From positions 62,001 through 126,000 of the forward strand of contig NZ_JAGGNR010000005.1 of NCBI RefSeq assembly GCF_018614975.1: 64,000 nucleotides of DNA, read 5' to 3'. Positions 8,024 to 17,132 of this stretch are shown one piece after another. Position 1 is the first letter of the stretch. Every line of letters starts with the position of its first letter. The DNA comes from Paenibacillus polymyxa. GTDB lineage: Bacteria > Bacillota > Bacilli > Paenibacillales > Paenibacillaceae. The notes beneath the pieces are model-generated. The model made no database searches and was not told the origin of the DNA. It saw only the letters and a program-made list of their open reading frames with translations. Both the position numbers and the translations under genes were made by a program.

Positions 8024-8425
8024 ATGATGGATCATCAGAGCCATCCCGAGGAACCTTTGCAATCCTCCGTGTCAGATTCAACGGAAGCTTCGGCTACAGT
8101 TCAGGAAGCGGTATTCTGTCATGCCGAGGGCAGTGATGGTAAGCATGTGCGCAAGAGTCACCACTCACAGGAGATGAAGGGTAACCTGGTTTCTCGCTTG
8201 AACCGTGTAGAAGGTCAGATTCGCGGAATTAAGGGATTAATTGAGAAGGATACGTACTGTGATGATGTGCTGACGCAGATCGCCGCGGCTCAGTCTGCTC
8301 TTAATTCGGTAGGCAAGCTTCTGCTTGAAGGCCATATGAAGAGCTGTATCGTTGAGCGCATTCAGGCGGGCGAACATGAAGTCGTGGATGAACTGTTGGT
8401 TACGATGCGGAAGTTAATGAAGTAA
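8024..8425 (+). CDS. csoR: Copper-sensing transcriptional repressor CsoR
   Basis: A 133-residue all-helical DUF156 repressor. The Cu(I)-binding triad Cys-His-Cys is present as C79, H104 and C108 (motifs TYCDD and GHMKSC), together with the RLNRVEGQIRGI helix. Cu(I) binding releases the protein from DNA and opens expression of copZ and copA. It carries about 45 extra N-terminal residues with several His and one Cys (FCHAEGSDGKHVRKSHH) compared with typical CsoR, which might give extra metal contacts. ATG 8024 follows AAGGGGTG closely. The frame is open upstream to 7985, but that part includes the operator. Palindromic operators precede this gene and copA. Confidence 0.95.
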   Translation: MMDHQSHPEEPLQSSVSDSTEASATVQEAVFCHAEGSDGKHVRKSHHSQEMKGNLVSRLNRVEGQIRGIKGLIEKDTYCDDVLTQIAAAQSALNSVGKLLLEGHMKSCIVERIQAGEHEVVDELLVTMRKLMK

Positions 8426-8479
8426 GTTAGTTCAACTTATATAGTTATCATTTTAATATACCCCAAGGAGGAATATACA

Positions 8480-8680
8480 ATGTCTAATGTTACGTTGAAC
8501 GTTACGGGAATGTCTTGCAATCACTGTGTGAAGTCGGTTGAAGAGGCTGTGAAGAATGCTGGGGCGAGTGGCAAGGTTGATCTGGCAGCGGGAACGGTAG
8601 CTGTGGAATATGATGAGCAGACGGTGAACGTAGATCAGATCAAGGCTGCGATTGAAGATCAGGGATACGATGTAGTTTAA
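8480..8680 (+). CDS. copZ: Copper chaperone CopZ
   Basis: A 66-residue heavy-metal-associated domain with the Cu(I) site GMSCNHC near residues 10-16 and the usual beta-alpha-beta-beta-alpha-beta fold. It carries Cu(I) in the cytosol, delivers it to CopA and can load CsoR. It lies 54 nt after csoR with AAGGAGG at ideal spacing. The sequence before that site (TATACCCC) resembles half a CsoR operator. It is most likely co-transcribed with csoR. Confidence 0.95.
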   Translation: MSNVTLNVTGMSCNHCVKSVEEAVKNAGASGKVDLAAGTVAVEYDEQTVNVDQIKAAIEDQGYDVV

Positions 8681-8688
8681 CGGAACCA

Positions 8689-8766
8689 CAGGCTTAAACC
8701 CAACATGCTCATGGGTGAAAAAGAGGTTAGTGGCCTTTTTCCACGAGTCAGGTTTAAGCCTGATTT
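8689..8766 (+). terminator. Nested hairpin between copZ and copA
   Basis: CAGGCTTAAACC (8689-8700) and GGTTTAAGCCTG (8751-8762) form a perfect 12-bp outer stem that encloses a second hairpin (GTGAAAAAG with CTTTTTCCAC). It is followed by ATTTTC. It probably ends the csoR-copZ transcript and leaves copA to its own promoter and operator. Confidence 0.65.
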
Positions 8767-8778
8767 TCTGTCTAATTT

Positions 8779-8795
8779 ATACCCCTTGGGGGTAT
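8779..8795 (+). promoter_or_regulatory. CsoR operator in front of copA
   Basis: The palindrome ATACCCC-TTG-GGGGTAT has the same arms and 3-nt spacing as the site at 7970-7986. It lies 48 nt before the copA start. Confidence 0.85.
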
Positions 8796-8842
8796 ATAGG
8801 ACGCAACATACAATAAATTGAATCGACATGAAAGGAGCTGAC

Positions 8843-11386
8843 ATGATGGATAACTCAACGAATAAACCAATGGATAGATCATCTGAACGCACACCAATGC
8901 CACCTATGGCAGATGCACCAGGACTAAAGACAACACTGCACATCAAGGGCATGACCTGTGCTGCGTGTTCGACGCGAGTGGAGAAGGGATTGTCCCGTAT
9001 GGAAGGGGTACAGCAGGCCAATGTGAACCTTGCCATCGAACAGGCAACTGTATCTTATGATCCAAAGACAACCAACGTGAATGCGTTGCGGGATAAAGTG
9101 GAGGCGCTTGGCTACGGTACGGTGACAGAATCGGTTGACCTGAACATCACAGGTATGACGTGTGCTGCCTGTTCTGCCCGGATTGAAAAAGGTCTTTCCC
9201 GACTACCGGGGGTATCTCAGGCGAATGTGAATCTGGCGCTGGAAACAGGGCATATCGAATATGCCGCTGGCGCACTCAAACCTTCGGATATTACCGCCAA
9301 GATCAAGCAGATGGGATACGGTGCTGAACTGCAATTGACGCAAGAAGAGACCACATCTGTTCGTGAACGTGAGCTGCAACGCAAAAAGTGGAAATGGATG
9401 ATATCTGCGTTGTTATCGATTCCTTTGCTGTGGGCAATGGTGGGACATTTCTCGTTCACATCCGGAATCTATGTCCCTGAATTGTTTATGAACCCTTGGT
9501 TCCAGCTGATCTTAGCCACGCCGGTACAGTTCGTGATTGGGTGGCAGTTCTATGTGGGAGCATACAAAGCACTACGTAACCGTAGCGCCAATATGGACGT
9601 TCTCGTCGCATTAGGTACCAGCGCAGCATTTTTCTACAGTCTGTATCTGACGCTATCCAGTGGCTACTTACCTTCTACGGCGACGATGGATCATGGGGCG
9701 ATGGGAACGAGCACAGCCGCCATGCCTTCGGTAGAACTCTATTATGAGACAAGTGCAATTCTGATTACGTTAATTTTACTTGGAAAATGGTTCGAAGCTG
9801 TGGCGAAAGGTCGCTCTTCACAGGCGATCAAAAGCCTGATTGAACTGGCTCCACGTGAAGCCCGTGTCATCCGTGACGGACAGGAAGTTATGGTTCCTGC
9901 CGCATATGTTGCGGTGGGTGATCTGATCCTGGTGAAGCCGGGCGATAGTATACCTGTGGACGGTATCGTTGAAGAAGGGCAATCCTCTGTAGATGAATCC
10001 ATGCTAAGCGGAGAGAGCCTTCCCGTGGATAAAAAGCCGGGAGATAACGTTACAGGTGCTACGCTGAACAAAAATGGAGTATTACGACTGCGTGCGACCC
10101 GGGTGGGATCGGACACGGCTTTGTCCCAGATTATCAAAGTGGTGGAGCAAGCACAGGGCTCCAAAGCACCGATCCAGCGGATTGCAGACGTCATATCAGG
10201 CATATTTGTACCGATTGTCGTCGGTATTGCCGCGTTGACATTCTTGATCTGGTATCTGTTTGCAAGTCCGGGTGACTTCGCCGGTTCTCTTGAAAAAGCC
10301 ATTGCTGTGTTGGTCATTGCCTGTCCATGTGCATTGGGGCTGGCAACGCCAACCTCCGTCATGGCTGGTTCAGGACGTGCGGCTGAATATGGCATTCTGT
10401 TTAAAGGCGGTGAACATCTGGAGTCGGCACAACAGATTCAGACCGTGGTACTCGACAAAACAGGTACAGTAACCCAAGGTAAACCAGTGCTTACCGATGT
10501 TATCACGGCTTCGGATTGGACGGAATCTGATCTGCTTGAGCGAGTGGGAGCCGCCGAACAGAGTTCCGAGCATCCGTTGGCAGAGGCGATTGTCGCGGGT
10601 ATCCGTGCCAAGGGTCTGGAGCTCACCCCAACAGAGAAGTTCGAGAACATACCGGGATACGGCGTGCGAGCTTCAGCAAAAGGGCAGGAAATTCTGGTCG
10701 GCACGCGGCGTTTGCTTGCAGATGAACAGGTGAATGTCTCCGAGGAAACCGTTCAGCAGATGAACCGTCTGGAGGAACAAGGGCGTACAGCGATGCTGGT
10801 AGCGGTGGATGGTCAGTGGGCAGGGATCGTGGCTGTGGCTGACACCATCAAGGATACCTCTCGCGAAGCCATCGGTCGTCTTCAGGCGATGGGGATTGAT
10901 GTCATCATGATTACGGGAGACAATGAACGAACTGCTCGCGCTGTAGCAGAACAGGCAGGGATCGGTAAAGTGCTGGCTGAGGTTCTGCCCGAAGGTAAAG
11001 CTGCGGAAGTGAAGAAACTTCAGGAGAGTGGCCTGAAAGTTGCGATGGTAGGTGACGGCATTAATGATGCTCCGGCACTCGCTACTGCTGATATTGGGAT
11101 GGCCATCGGAACAGGAACGGATGTAGCGATGGAAGCGGCGGATATTACCTTGATGCGTGGTGATCTGAACAGCATTGCAGATGCGATTGAGATGAGCCGG
11201 CGCACGATGGGTAACATCAAACAAAACCTGTTCTGGGCACTCGGTTACAATGTTATTGGTATCCCAATTGCGGCAGTTGGCTTCTTGGCTCCATGGCTGG
11301 CAGGGGCGGCGATGGCGTTCAGCTCCGTGTCGGTTGTACTGAACGCACTGCGTCTGCAACGTATGAAACTGAACAGAAATGAATGA
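8843..11386 (+). CDS. copA: Cu(I)-exporting P1B-type ATPase CopA
   Basis: An 847-residue copper pump. Two N-terminal metal-binding domains each carry GMTCAAC. The membrane part has the CPC ion-binding motif (C494, P495, C496). The catalytic core has the phosphorylated Asp in DKTGT (D538), TGES-type actuator motif LSGES, the SEHPL segment and the hinge [11 protein letters not shown] Met/His-containing stretch ([14 protein letters not shown]) between two membrane helices is longer than usual and may help release copper outside. The frame opens at 8828, but ATG 8843 follows AAAGGAG at 6 nt and is preferred. The CsoR site upstream indicates induction by copper. Confidence 0.95.
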   Translation: MMDNSTNKPMDRSSERTPMPPMADAPGLKTTLHIKGMTCAACSTRVEKGLSRMEGVQQANVNLAIEQATVSYDPKTTNVNALRDKVEALGYGTVTESVDLNITGMTCAACSARIEKGLSRLPGVSQANVNLALETGHIEYAAGALKPSDITAKIKQMGYGAELQLTQEETTSVRERELQRKKWKWMISALLSIPLLWAMVGHFSFTSGIYVPELFMNPWFQLILATPVQFVIGWQFYVGAYKALRNRSANMDVLVALGTSAAFFYSLYLTLSSGYLPSTATMDHGAMGTSTAAMPSVELYYETSAILITLILLGKWFEAVAKGRSSQAIKSLIELAPREARVIRDGQEVMVPAAYVAVGDLILVKPGDSIPVDGIVEEGQSSVDESMLSGESLPVDKKPGDNVTGATLNKNGVLRLRATRVGSDTALSQIIKVVEQAQGSKAPIQRIADVISGIFVPIVVGIAALTFLIWYLFASPGDFAGSLEKAIAVLVIACPCALGLATPTSVMAGSGRAAEYGILFKGGEHLESAQQIQTVVLDKTGTVTQGKPVLTDVITASDWTESDLLERVGAAEQSSEHPLAEAIVAGIRAKGLELTPTEKFENIPGYGVRASAKGQEILVGTRRLLADEQVNVSEETVQQMNRLEEQGRTAMLVAVDGQWAGIVAVADTIKDTSREAIGRLQAMGIDVIMITGDNERTARAVAEQAGIGKVLAEVLPEGKAAEVKKLQESGLKVAMVGDGINDAPALATADIGMAIGTGTDVAMEAADITLMRGDLNSIADAIEMSRRTMGNIKQNLFWALGYNVIGIPIAAVGFLAPWLAGAAMAFSSVSVVLNALRLQRMKLNRNE

Positions 11387-11447
11387 CCGACCCTTGTATG
11401 GAGATATGTCCAACGTCTCATTGTAATAAAGTGAGGATAAATAAATG

Positions 11448-11476
11448 CGCGGTTCGCTGCGGCGGACCGCGTTTTT
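11448..11476 (+). terminator. Intrinsic terminator after copA
   Basis: CGCGGTTCGC and GCGGACCGCG pair over 10 bp with one wobble, a 4-nt loop and TTTTT. Confidence 0.85.
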
Positions 11477-11653
11477 GTTGAGGAAAAACAGTTTGAGTCG
11501 CCAAGAAATTTCATCCTGAATCGCTGATCGTTGATATAGCTGATATAGATGTTCTTTCTCTAGGGGAAGAGGATACCATAATGCTCTTTTATGAAAATGG
11601 ATCAATTGCATTCATGAATAAAGCTTACGTTTTCTGAATTTTTCAAAAATGAG

Positions 11654-11682
11654 TTGACAATATGGACATATTCAAATAAAAT
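11654..11682 (+). promoter_or_regulatory. Sigma-A promoter of the ABC-2-type gene
   Basis: TTGACA (11654-11659) and TAAAAT (11677-11682) are separated by exactly 17 nt. The -35 box is perfect. The rest of the 368-nt gap holds the copA terminator on the left and the palindromes described next on the right. Confidence 0.8.
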
Positions 11683-11720
11683 TTAAACGATCGTTTGATT
11701 CAAACAACTGTTTAAATCAA
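11682..11720 (+). promoter_or_regulatory. Palindromic operator at the start of transcription, likely TetR site
   Basis: AAACGATCGTTT (11685-11696) is a perfect 12-bp palindrome directly after the -10 box. It is followed by a related imperfect one (CAAACAACTGTTTAAAT). This placement suits a repressor, and the TetR gene at 13070 is the obvious candidate, though this is inference. Confidence 0.55.
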
Positions 11721-11754
11721 ATTAGAACGATTTGAGTAATGGAGGACACCTTTT

Positions 11755-12915
11755 ATGTTACAGGCTTTACGTACATTGTTTAAAAAACCGCCAGTGATTG
11801 TAGGGATCGTAACAGCACTTATGTTCCAAGTGATCTTTAGCGTGATCTGGATGACCGCATATTCTGGAGTAAATGACCGCACGAAAGAATTGACGGTGGC
11901 GATTGTGAACGAGGACGGTGAAATGTCCAAAGGAATAGCGGATTCGCTCGCAGGAACACTGCCTTTCCACACCGTATCCAATCTGAGTGCGGCTGAAGCG
12001 TTGGATCAGCTGAATCATCATCAAGTACACATGGTGCTGGATATCCCGGCTGGATTTAACGAATTGCTTCAAACGGCTGGCTCCACCGCTGAGATTAAAT
12101 ACACCATTAATGAAGCGAACCCGGTTACGATTAAAAGCATGATGCAAGGTGTATCACAAAGTGTGACAAACACGATTAACAAACAAGCTACAGCACAAGG
12201 GGTACAGACGGTATTGACCGCTTCAGGTGCGCCCGCGGATCAGGCTGCTGAAGCCGCTACAAACCTGACTACCCGAGTGGAAGGAACAACAACGTCCATC
12301 AACCCGGTTAACGGGATGAATAATCAGATGGTGCCAATGATGATGGTACTGGCTTCGTATGTAGGGGCCATGATTATGGGGATGAATCTCCAGACAGCGA
12401 TGGGCATGTTGTCATCTACCTATTCACGTTTGACTTTGTTTGGCGCGAGAGTAGTCATTAACGTAGGTTCTGCATTGGTCGTTTCCCTGCTGGGATCATC
12501 ACTGATCGTGGCGTTGGGCGGACAGATTGAACAAGGATTCGTCGCATTCTGGTTGTTCCAGGCGCTCTTCCTGTGTACGTTCATGTTCTTCTCCCAGTTT
12601 TTCCTGATCTGCTTTGGACCAGCAGGAAGTCTGTTCAACATCATCTCACTGTCCCTGCAACTGGTATCTTCCGGCGCAATGGTACCGCGTGAATTGCTCA
12701 ACAGCTTCTATAGCGGCATTGGGCAGTACCTGCCTGCAACATACGCCGTTCAGGGTATTCTGAGCGTGCAGTTGGGAGGCCCAGGAGTACAATCCGCTGC
12801 AGGTTCCATCGTGATTGTACTGTTGGTTGCAGTTGCTTTATCATTGGTCGTGACATTGTTGAAAAAACAACGCATGCCAGCTATGGCTCCAAGCCCGGCT
12901 CAAGCACAGAACTAA
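11755..12915 (+). CDS. ABC-2-type / YhgE-Pip-like membrane permease
   Basis: A 386-residue membrane protein. It has one N-terminal membrane segment (residues about 15-37), a roughly 160-residue outside domain, and five or six C-terminal segments with the ABC-2 permease pattern. The architecture is that of ABC-2 family and YhgE/Pip/DUF3533 proteins, which export small molecules or lipids. No ATPase gene is adjacent, so it either uses an ATPase encoded elsewhere or works alone. GGAGGACA precedes ATG 11755. Strong promoter and palindromes upstream, and a TetR gene 155 nt downstream, suggest an inducible efflux function. Substrate unknown. Confidence 0.8.
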   Translation: MLQALRTLFKKPPVIVGIVTALMFQVIFSVIWMTAYSGVNDRTKELTVAIVNEDGEMSKGIADSLAGTLPFHTVSNLSAAEALDQLNHHQVHMVLDIPAGFNELLQTAGSTAEIKYTINEANPVTIKSMMQGVSQSVTNTINKQATAQGVQTVLTASGAPADQAAEAATNLTTRVEGTTTSINPVNGMNNQMVPMMMVLASYVGAMIMGMNLQTAMGMLSSTYSRLTLFGARVVINVGSALVVSLLGSSLIVALGGQIEQGFVAFWLFQALFLCTFMFFSQFFLICFGPAGSLFNIISLSLQLVSSGAMVPRELLNSFYSGIGQYLPATYAVQGILSVQLGGPGVQSAAGSIVIVLLVAVALSLVVTLLKKQRMPAMAPSPAQAQN

Positions 12916-12950
12916 TACAACAGATGCATGTAATGGCTTCATAGATAGAA

Positions 12951-12983
12951 CAAGCACCCCGATGATTTTCATCGGGGTGCTTG
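12951..12983 (+). terminator. Strong hairpin between the permease and tetR genes
   Basis: A perfect 15-bp stem (CAAGCACCCCGATGA and its complement) with a 3-nt loop. The U-tract is weak, so it may only partly end transcription or may protect the upstream mRNA. Confidence 0.65.
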
Positions 12984-13069
12984 GTGTAATATAATAGACA
13001 GATGATTCGCTGGCTGCAGTCCTTGAGCTGGAGCGAATGAGATGAACGGACAAGAGGGAGCGGGACGGA

Positions 13070-13669
13070 ATGACTGAACCGGAGTTGGATATCAAAATGA
13101 GGATATTGCTTGCAGCCAAGAAGCTTTTTGCACAGCAAGGGTATGACGGGACCAGTGTTCGTCAAATATGTGATGAGGCATGTGCCAATGTGTCGTTGGT
13201 GTCTTATCATTTTGGCGGCAAAGAAAAGGTGTTCGAAGCATTATTTGAGCATTTTTTTCCGGATCATATGATGAACTCGCTGGCTGAAGAGTCCATGTCC
13301 TCACCTGTCGAAGGTATCCGCCGAATTATTGGTGAAGTTGTGAAGTATACGATGACGGACCGGGAAATGAGCGATATTGTACAGCTTGAAATTACCCTGC
13401 GCACACATCGCACAGCTACCGTCTTTCGTTTCTTGGACCCCGTCTGGACCCGAGTTAGGGATCTCCTGCAAGAAGGAAAAGATCAGGGATTGTTCCAGAT
13501 TGAGTCCGTATCTTATGCGATGCTTCAGGTTATGGGTGTGGCTTTGGCACACAAACGGGCCAAGAATTCACGATTTGGCTTTGATTATCAGGATATGAAT
13601 ACAGAGGAACTCGCCGCACAGACGGTAGAGTTCGTACTTCGAGGATTGGGAGTGAACAGCCATGAATGA
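13070..13669 (+). CDS. TetR/AcrR-family transcriptional regulator
   Basis: A 199-residue repressor. The N-terminal helix-turn-helix has the classic pattern (KKLFAQQGYDGTSVRQICDE, then SLVSYHFGGKE). The C-terminal ligand-binding half has the YcdC/CecR-like look of regulators of multidrug exporters. Its gene follows the ABC-2-type permease and overlaps the nitroreductase gene by 8 nt. It may repress the promoter at 11654 through the AAACGATCGTTT palindrome. The ligand is unknown. Confidence 0.9.
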   Translation: MTEPELDIKMRILLAAKKLFAQQGYDGTSVRQICDEACANVSLVSYHFGGKEKVFEALFEHFFPDHMMNSLAEESMSSPVEGIRRIIGEVVKYTMTDREMSDIVQLEITLRTHRTATVFRFLDPVWTRVRDLLQEGKDQGLFQIESVSYAMLQVMGVALAHKRAKNSRFGFDYQDMNTEELAAQTVEFVLRGLGVNSHE

Positions 13670-14405
13670 AACCATTGAACTGATGATGAAACACCGCTCT
13701 GTACGCAAATTCAAGCCAGACCCGGTGAGTGATGAGCAACTTGCAGCTATCGTAGCGGCGGGTCAGATGGCTTCTTCTTCAAGTAGTGTGCAAGCCTATA
13801 CCGTGATTGCTGTGACTGACTTAGAGCAGAAAGCCAAGCTTGCTGAATTGGCAGGCAATCAGGCCTACGTCAACGAATGTCCCGTGTTTCTCGTATGGTG
13901 TGCTGACCTATATCGACTGAGTGATGCTGCGAAACGTCATCTTCCCGAGAAGGAATCGTATGCCGATTCAACAGAGAATTTCATGGTAGCTACAATTGAT
14001 GCCGCACTGGCTTCCCAGAATGCCGCTCTTGCAGCAGAGTCACTTGGATTCGGAATCGTATATATTGGCGGGCTGCGTACCCGGATTGAGGAAGTCGCTG
14101 AGCTGTTGGGATTACCGGAAGGGGTATATCCGGTGTACGGCATGTGCATTGGTGTTGCAGATCAGGAAACGGGAATTCGGCCACGTCTGCCACTGGATGC
14201 AGTTCTGCATCATAATCGTTATAATGCTGAGCAGAGCCTGCAAGGTGTTGAGCGCTACGATGAGACAACGACAGCGTACATGAAAGAACGGACCAATGGT
14301 GAACGAACGACTCCATGGTCCGAACTAATGGCGAAGCGCCTGACTGAGCCTACCCGGTTGCAAGTGAGACCGTTCCTGGAAGGCAAGGGATTTTTGAAGC
14401 GTTAA
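13662..14405 (+). CDS. nfsA: NfsA-type NADPH-dependent nitroreductase / FMN oxidoreductase
   Basis: A 247-residue flavoenzyme of the nitroreductase superfamily. The N terminus has the FMN-phosphate-binding pattern HRSVRKFKPDPVS and the SSSSSVQAYTVIAV region. The middle has SLGFGIVYIGGLR, and the C terminus has the W-E-L...F-L-E-G-K-G-F tail typical of NfsA/NfrA. Such enzymes reduce nitroaromatics, quinones and flavins with NADPH as homodimers. It overlaps the tetR gene by 8 nt, so both are in one transcript, which suggests a redox or xenobiotic response unit. The stop overlaps the convergent TatD gene by 4 nt. Confidence 0.85.
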   Translation: MNETIELMMKHRSVRKFKPDPVSDEQLAAIVAAGQMASSSSSVQAYTVIAVTDLEQKAKLAELAGNQAYVNECPVFLVWCADLYRLSDAAKRHLPEKESYADSTENFMVATIDAALASQNAALAAESLGFGIVYIGGLRTRIEEVAELLGLPEGVYPVYGMCIGVADQETGIRPRLPLDAVLHHNRYNAEQSLQGVERYDETTTAYMKERTNGERTTPWSELMAKRLTEPTRLQVRPFLEGKGFLKR

Positions 14406-15208
14406 GTTAAGCCGTAGAAACGCTTCGTGTTCTGATAAAAGAGACGAGCGGCCCGCTCGGTTCCCATGCCAGTGATCTCACTCCATGCCTGAATGACCTG
14501 TCTGGTCATAGCCGGGTGTGTCAATCGTCCCTGAAACGGCCCTTCGAAGGGCCAGGGTCCGTCGGTCTCGGCCATGACTTGTTCTGCTGGATATTGCCGG
14601 GCGAGTTCACGAATCTCTTCTTCATAATGAATATCCGGCGTGAAGGAGATGAAATAGCCGTTATCCGCCATGCGCCTTACGGTTTCGCTAGATCCTTTGA
14701 ACCAGTGGAAATGGGCGCGTTGGAACTGATATTGCTCCAGTAGATCACAGACGATATCTGCATCTTCGTATATCGCATGAAGGACAAGCGGTTTGTTGTG
14801 CTTTTTGGCAAGCTGGATGAAACGTTCAAGTAGCTCGATGTACCCTCTCTGATCAAAGCGCTGCCCTGCCTGCTCAGCCTCCAGACGATTGTAATAGGGA
14901 AGGCCGACTTCTCCTATGGCTGTAGCTTGTCCCATATGCTTCTCAATCCATTGAAAGAACAGGTCCATTTCTGCAACGGACGGCAGTTCCTGCTCCGGAT
15001 GAAAACCGAAGGCCGGATAGATGGTGCGGGGATGTTGCTTTGCAAGCTCCAGATTGGCCTGGGCAGAAGCGAGGCTCATGGACACGGCAATGACTGCCTC
15101 GACCTGCTGAGACGGGAAAGATAACAGCATCTCGCGTTGTTCGTCAGGGGCATACTGATCCAAGTGAATATGAGCATCAATCAGTGGTGCGAATGCTTGA
15201 GAATGCAT
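14402..15208 (-). CDS. TatD-family metal-dependent hydrolase
   Basis: A 268-residue TIM-barrel amidohydrolase-type protein. Metal ligands are seen as HIHLD (residues 12-16), the Glu in IGEVGLPY, His in VLHA, His in HFHWF and Asp in ETDGPWPF. TatD-like proteins are Mg-dependent nucleases or deoxyribonucleases, though some members have other roles. ATG 15208 follows a GGAGG sequence on the minus strand. It stands alone and converges with nfsA. This is not the usual TatD next to metS and ksgA, so it is a paralogue with an uncertain substrate. Confidence 0.85.
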   Translation of the reverse strand: MHSQAFAPLIDAHIHLDQYAPDEQREMLLSFPSQQVEAVIAVSMSLASAQANLELAKQHPRTIYPAFGFHPEQELPSVAEMDLFFQWIEKHMGQATAIGEVGLPYYNRLEAEQAGQRFDQRGYIELLERFIQLAKKHNKPLVLHAIYEDADIVCDLLEQYQFQRAHFHWFKGSSETVRRMADNGYFISFTPDIHYEEEIRELARQYPAEQVMAETDGPWPFEGPFQGRLTHPAMTRQVIQAWSEITGMGTERAARLFYQNTKRFYGLT

Positions 15209-15299
15209 GAGGGGATTCCTCCTTGTGTGTTCATATATATTTTAATTATGGTGCGTGAGATTTCTTGTAATAGATCACCCATTAAAGGAAAATGATAAC

Positions 15300-15330
15300 T
15301 TTAAAGACCCGCACTATTAAGATAGGCGGG
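15300..15330 (-). terminator. Hairpin at the end of thiZ
   Basis: CCCGCCTAT and ATAGTGCGGG pair with one bulge, and the stem includes the thiZ stop codon (15317-15319). On the minus strand TCTTTAAAG follows, and on the plus strand TTTT follows, so it may work in both directions. Confidence 0.55.
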
Positions 15331-16225
15331 TTTTCTGCTGTTCTTCTCTCATCCACTGTGCAATCTGTCGTTTACGTTCCAGAAAAGCGGATTCTTCTGT
15401 ATTTTCTTCTCGTCTTGGGCGATCAAAAGGAACATGTACCTCGTGCAACACGGTTGCAGGTCGGTTGGATAACACATAGACCCGATCCGCAAGCAGCAAT
15501 GCTTCTTCGATATTGTGGGTGATGAACAGAACCGAGCGGCGGTTCTGTTCCCAGATATCGAGCAGCCAGCGCTGCATGTCACTACGTGTCAGTGCATCCA
15601 GCGCGCTGAAGGGTTCGTCCAGCAGCATCAGCTCCTGCGGACTGAGCAGGGCGCGCAGGAATGCAGCACGCTGCTGCATTCCGCCCGACAGCATATGTGG
15701 GTATGCCTGTTCGAATCCGGCAAGACCCACGCTGCTTAACCATTTTCGAGCCTCCGCAAGTGCTTCGGCCCGAGGGGGAGCATTTGTGGCTACTTCACCA
15801 GCAAGCAGTACATTGTCTTCAATGGTACGCCAAGGGAAAAGGGCAGGCTGTTGTGGCATATAACTAATCTTGCCACGCTGTCCCGTTACATTCTGACCGT
15901 TCATCAGCACTTGGCCTTCCTGTGGCTTCAGCAGACCGCCGATGATATGGAACAGGGTGCTTTTGCCACAGCCGGATGGCCCAACGATAGCGACAAACTC
16001 GCCTTGCTCGACAGTCAGGGACAGGCCGTTCAGAACCGGTAGCCTGCTCCGTCGTTCGCGGAATGAGGCGTGAACATCAACGACGTCCAGTGCAGACGGA
16101 ACTGGAGCAGAAGCAGGATTGGCAGGTTGGTCGGGGGTAACCGGGTGAAGCTTTTCACCGTGCTTTGGCTCCATTGTGCGTGCTCCTCGTCCAGGCTGGA
16201 CTTGTTCCTCCTGTTGCTGATTCAT
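15317..16225 (-). CDS. thiZ: HMP/thiamine-precursor ABC transporter, ATP-binding protein ThiZ
   Basis: A 302-residue NitT/TauT-type ABC ATPase. Walker A is GPSGCGKST, the signature LSGGMQQRAAFLRAL, Walker B LMLLDEPFSALD, and the H-loop FITHN. An extra N-terminal stretch of about 45 residues rich in Pro, Gln and Ala precedes the domain and has no known role. It is the last gene of the operon behind the TPP riboswitch, which makes import of the thiamine pyrimidine (HMP or formylaminopyrimidine) the likely role. The gap to thiX (148 nt) holds a long hairpin. ATG 16225 follows AGGAAG. Confidence 0.88.
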   Translation of the reverse strand: MNQQQEEQVQPGRGARTMEPKHGEKLHPVTPDQPANPASAPVPSALDVVDVHASFRERRSRLPVLNGLSLTVEQGEFVAIVGPSGCGKSTLFHIIGGLLKPQEGQVLMNGQNVTGQRGKISYMPQQPALFPWRTIEDNVLLAGEVATNAPPRAEALAEARKWLSSVGLAGFEQAYPHMLSGGMQQRAAFLRALLSPQELMLLDEPFSALDALTRSDMQRWLLDIWEQNRRSVLFITHNIEEALLLADRVYVLSNRPATVLHEVHVPFDRPRREENTEESAFLERKRQIAQWMREEQQKTRLS

Positions 16226-16277
16226 ATGGTCATCACTTCCTAATATACAGATTACATCTTCTTATTTACTCGTCGTC

Positions 16278-16351
16278 GCAGCTTCACCTTGTGGGATGTG
16301 CATACGTGTTGTTCACAACTACTATGGCATCATGCCACAAGGTGAAGCTGC
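16278..16351 (-). other. Long inverted repeat between thiX and thiZ
   Basis: The 17-nt arms GCAGCTTCACCTTGTGG (16278-16294) and its exact complement (16335-16351) enclose 40 nt that can pair further in part. No U-tract follows. It may be an intercistronic mRNA processing or stabilising hairpin that sets the ratio of permease to ATPase. Confidence 0.6.
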
Positions 16352-16373
16352 TTGGTATATCCACACATTTATA

Positions 16374-17132
16374 CTACCGCTTCTGTGGACGCCAGCGCAC
16401 GAGCAGCTTCTCCAGCAGTGCAATGAGCAGGAAGAGCAGCAAGCTGAGCGCTACAATAATCATGATTGCCACGAATAAACGATCCGTGCGGTAAGCTGAC
16501 TTTTGCAGCATCATATAATAACCAATGCCCTTGTCTGCACCAATCCATTCGGCGATGATGGCACCCATCACGCTATAGGTAGCGGCGATTTTGACACCGG
16601 AGAATACGGATGGCAGCGCATGGGGGAGCTCCAGCTTCCAGAAGATCTGGTGACGTTTGGCACCAGCCATGCGCATATAGTTCATCATGGCCGCATCGGT
16701 GCGGGTCAAGCCGTCCATGGCCGCCACTGCAACGGGGAAGAAGCAGACCAGAATGATCGTAATCAGCTTGGGCAGCAGCCCGAATCCGAACCAGATTAGC
16801 AGGAGCGGCGCGAGCGCGATGGTCGGGATATTTTGACTAAGAATAAGTAAAGGATACAGGGCCGACTTGAGAAAAGGGACCAAATGCAGCACCATCGCAA
16901 TCAGCAATCCAACCGCCGTGCCAGCCGCGAATCCGATCAGCGTTAACTGAATGGTTGCGGAGGCGTGCATGCCAAGTCGCTCGGCCTGGGATGCCGCTTC
17001 GCGGGCGATGTCGGACGGTGCAGGCAGCATCCATTTCTCGATATGGAACAGGGAAACGCCCCCCTGCCATATCGCTATAAAGAGAATAACCGCCACAAAG
17101 GGCGGCCATACATTTTTCCAATAGGCATGCAT
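16374..17132 (-). CDS. thiX: HMP/thiamine-precursor ABC transporter, permease ThiX
   Basis: A 252-residue inner-membrane protein with about six membrane segments and the BPD_transp_1 EAA loop (residues about 150-175, with YMRMAGAKRHQIFWKLELP). It belongs to the SsuC/TauC type that pairs with NMT1-like binding proteins. Its start shares one base with the stop of the upstream gene (TAATG), a sign of coupled translation. Operon context and the TPP riboswitch point to thiamine-precursor import. Confidence 0.88.
   Translation of the reverse strand: MHAYWKNVWPPFVAVILFIAIWQGGVSLFHIEKWMLPAPSDIAREAASQAERLGMHASATIQLTLIGFAAGTAVGLLIAMVLHLVPFLKSALYPLLILSQNIPTIALAPLLLIWFGFGLLPKLITIILVCFFPVAVAAMDGLTRTDAAMMNYMRMAGAKRHQIFWKLELPHALPSVFSGVKIAATYSVMGAIIAEWIGADKGIGYYMMLQKSAYRTDRLFVAIMIIVALSLLLFLLIALLEKLLVRWRPQKR

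Noticed and set aside
10673..11611. Open frame of about 312 codons on the minus strand
   Set aside because: It overlaps the CopA catalytic core and its terminator. His, Arg and Ser rich composition is typical of antisense frames.
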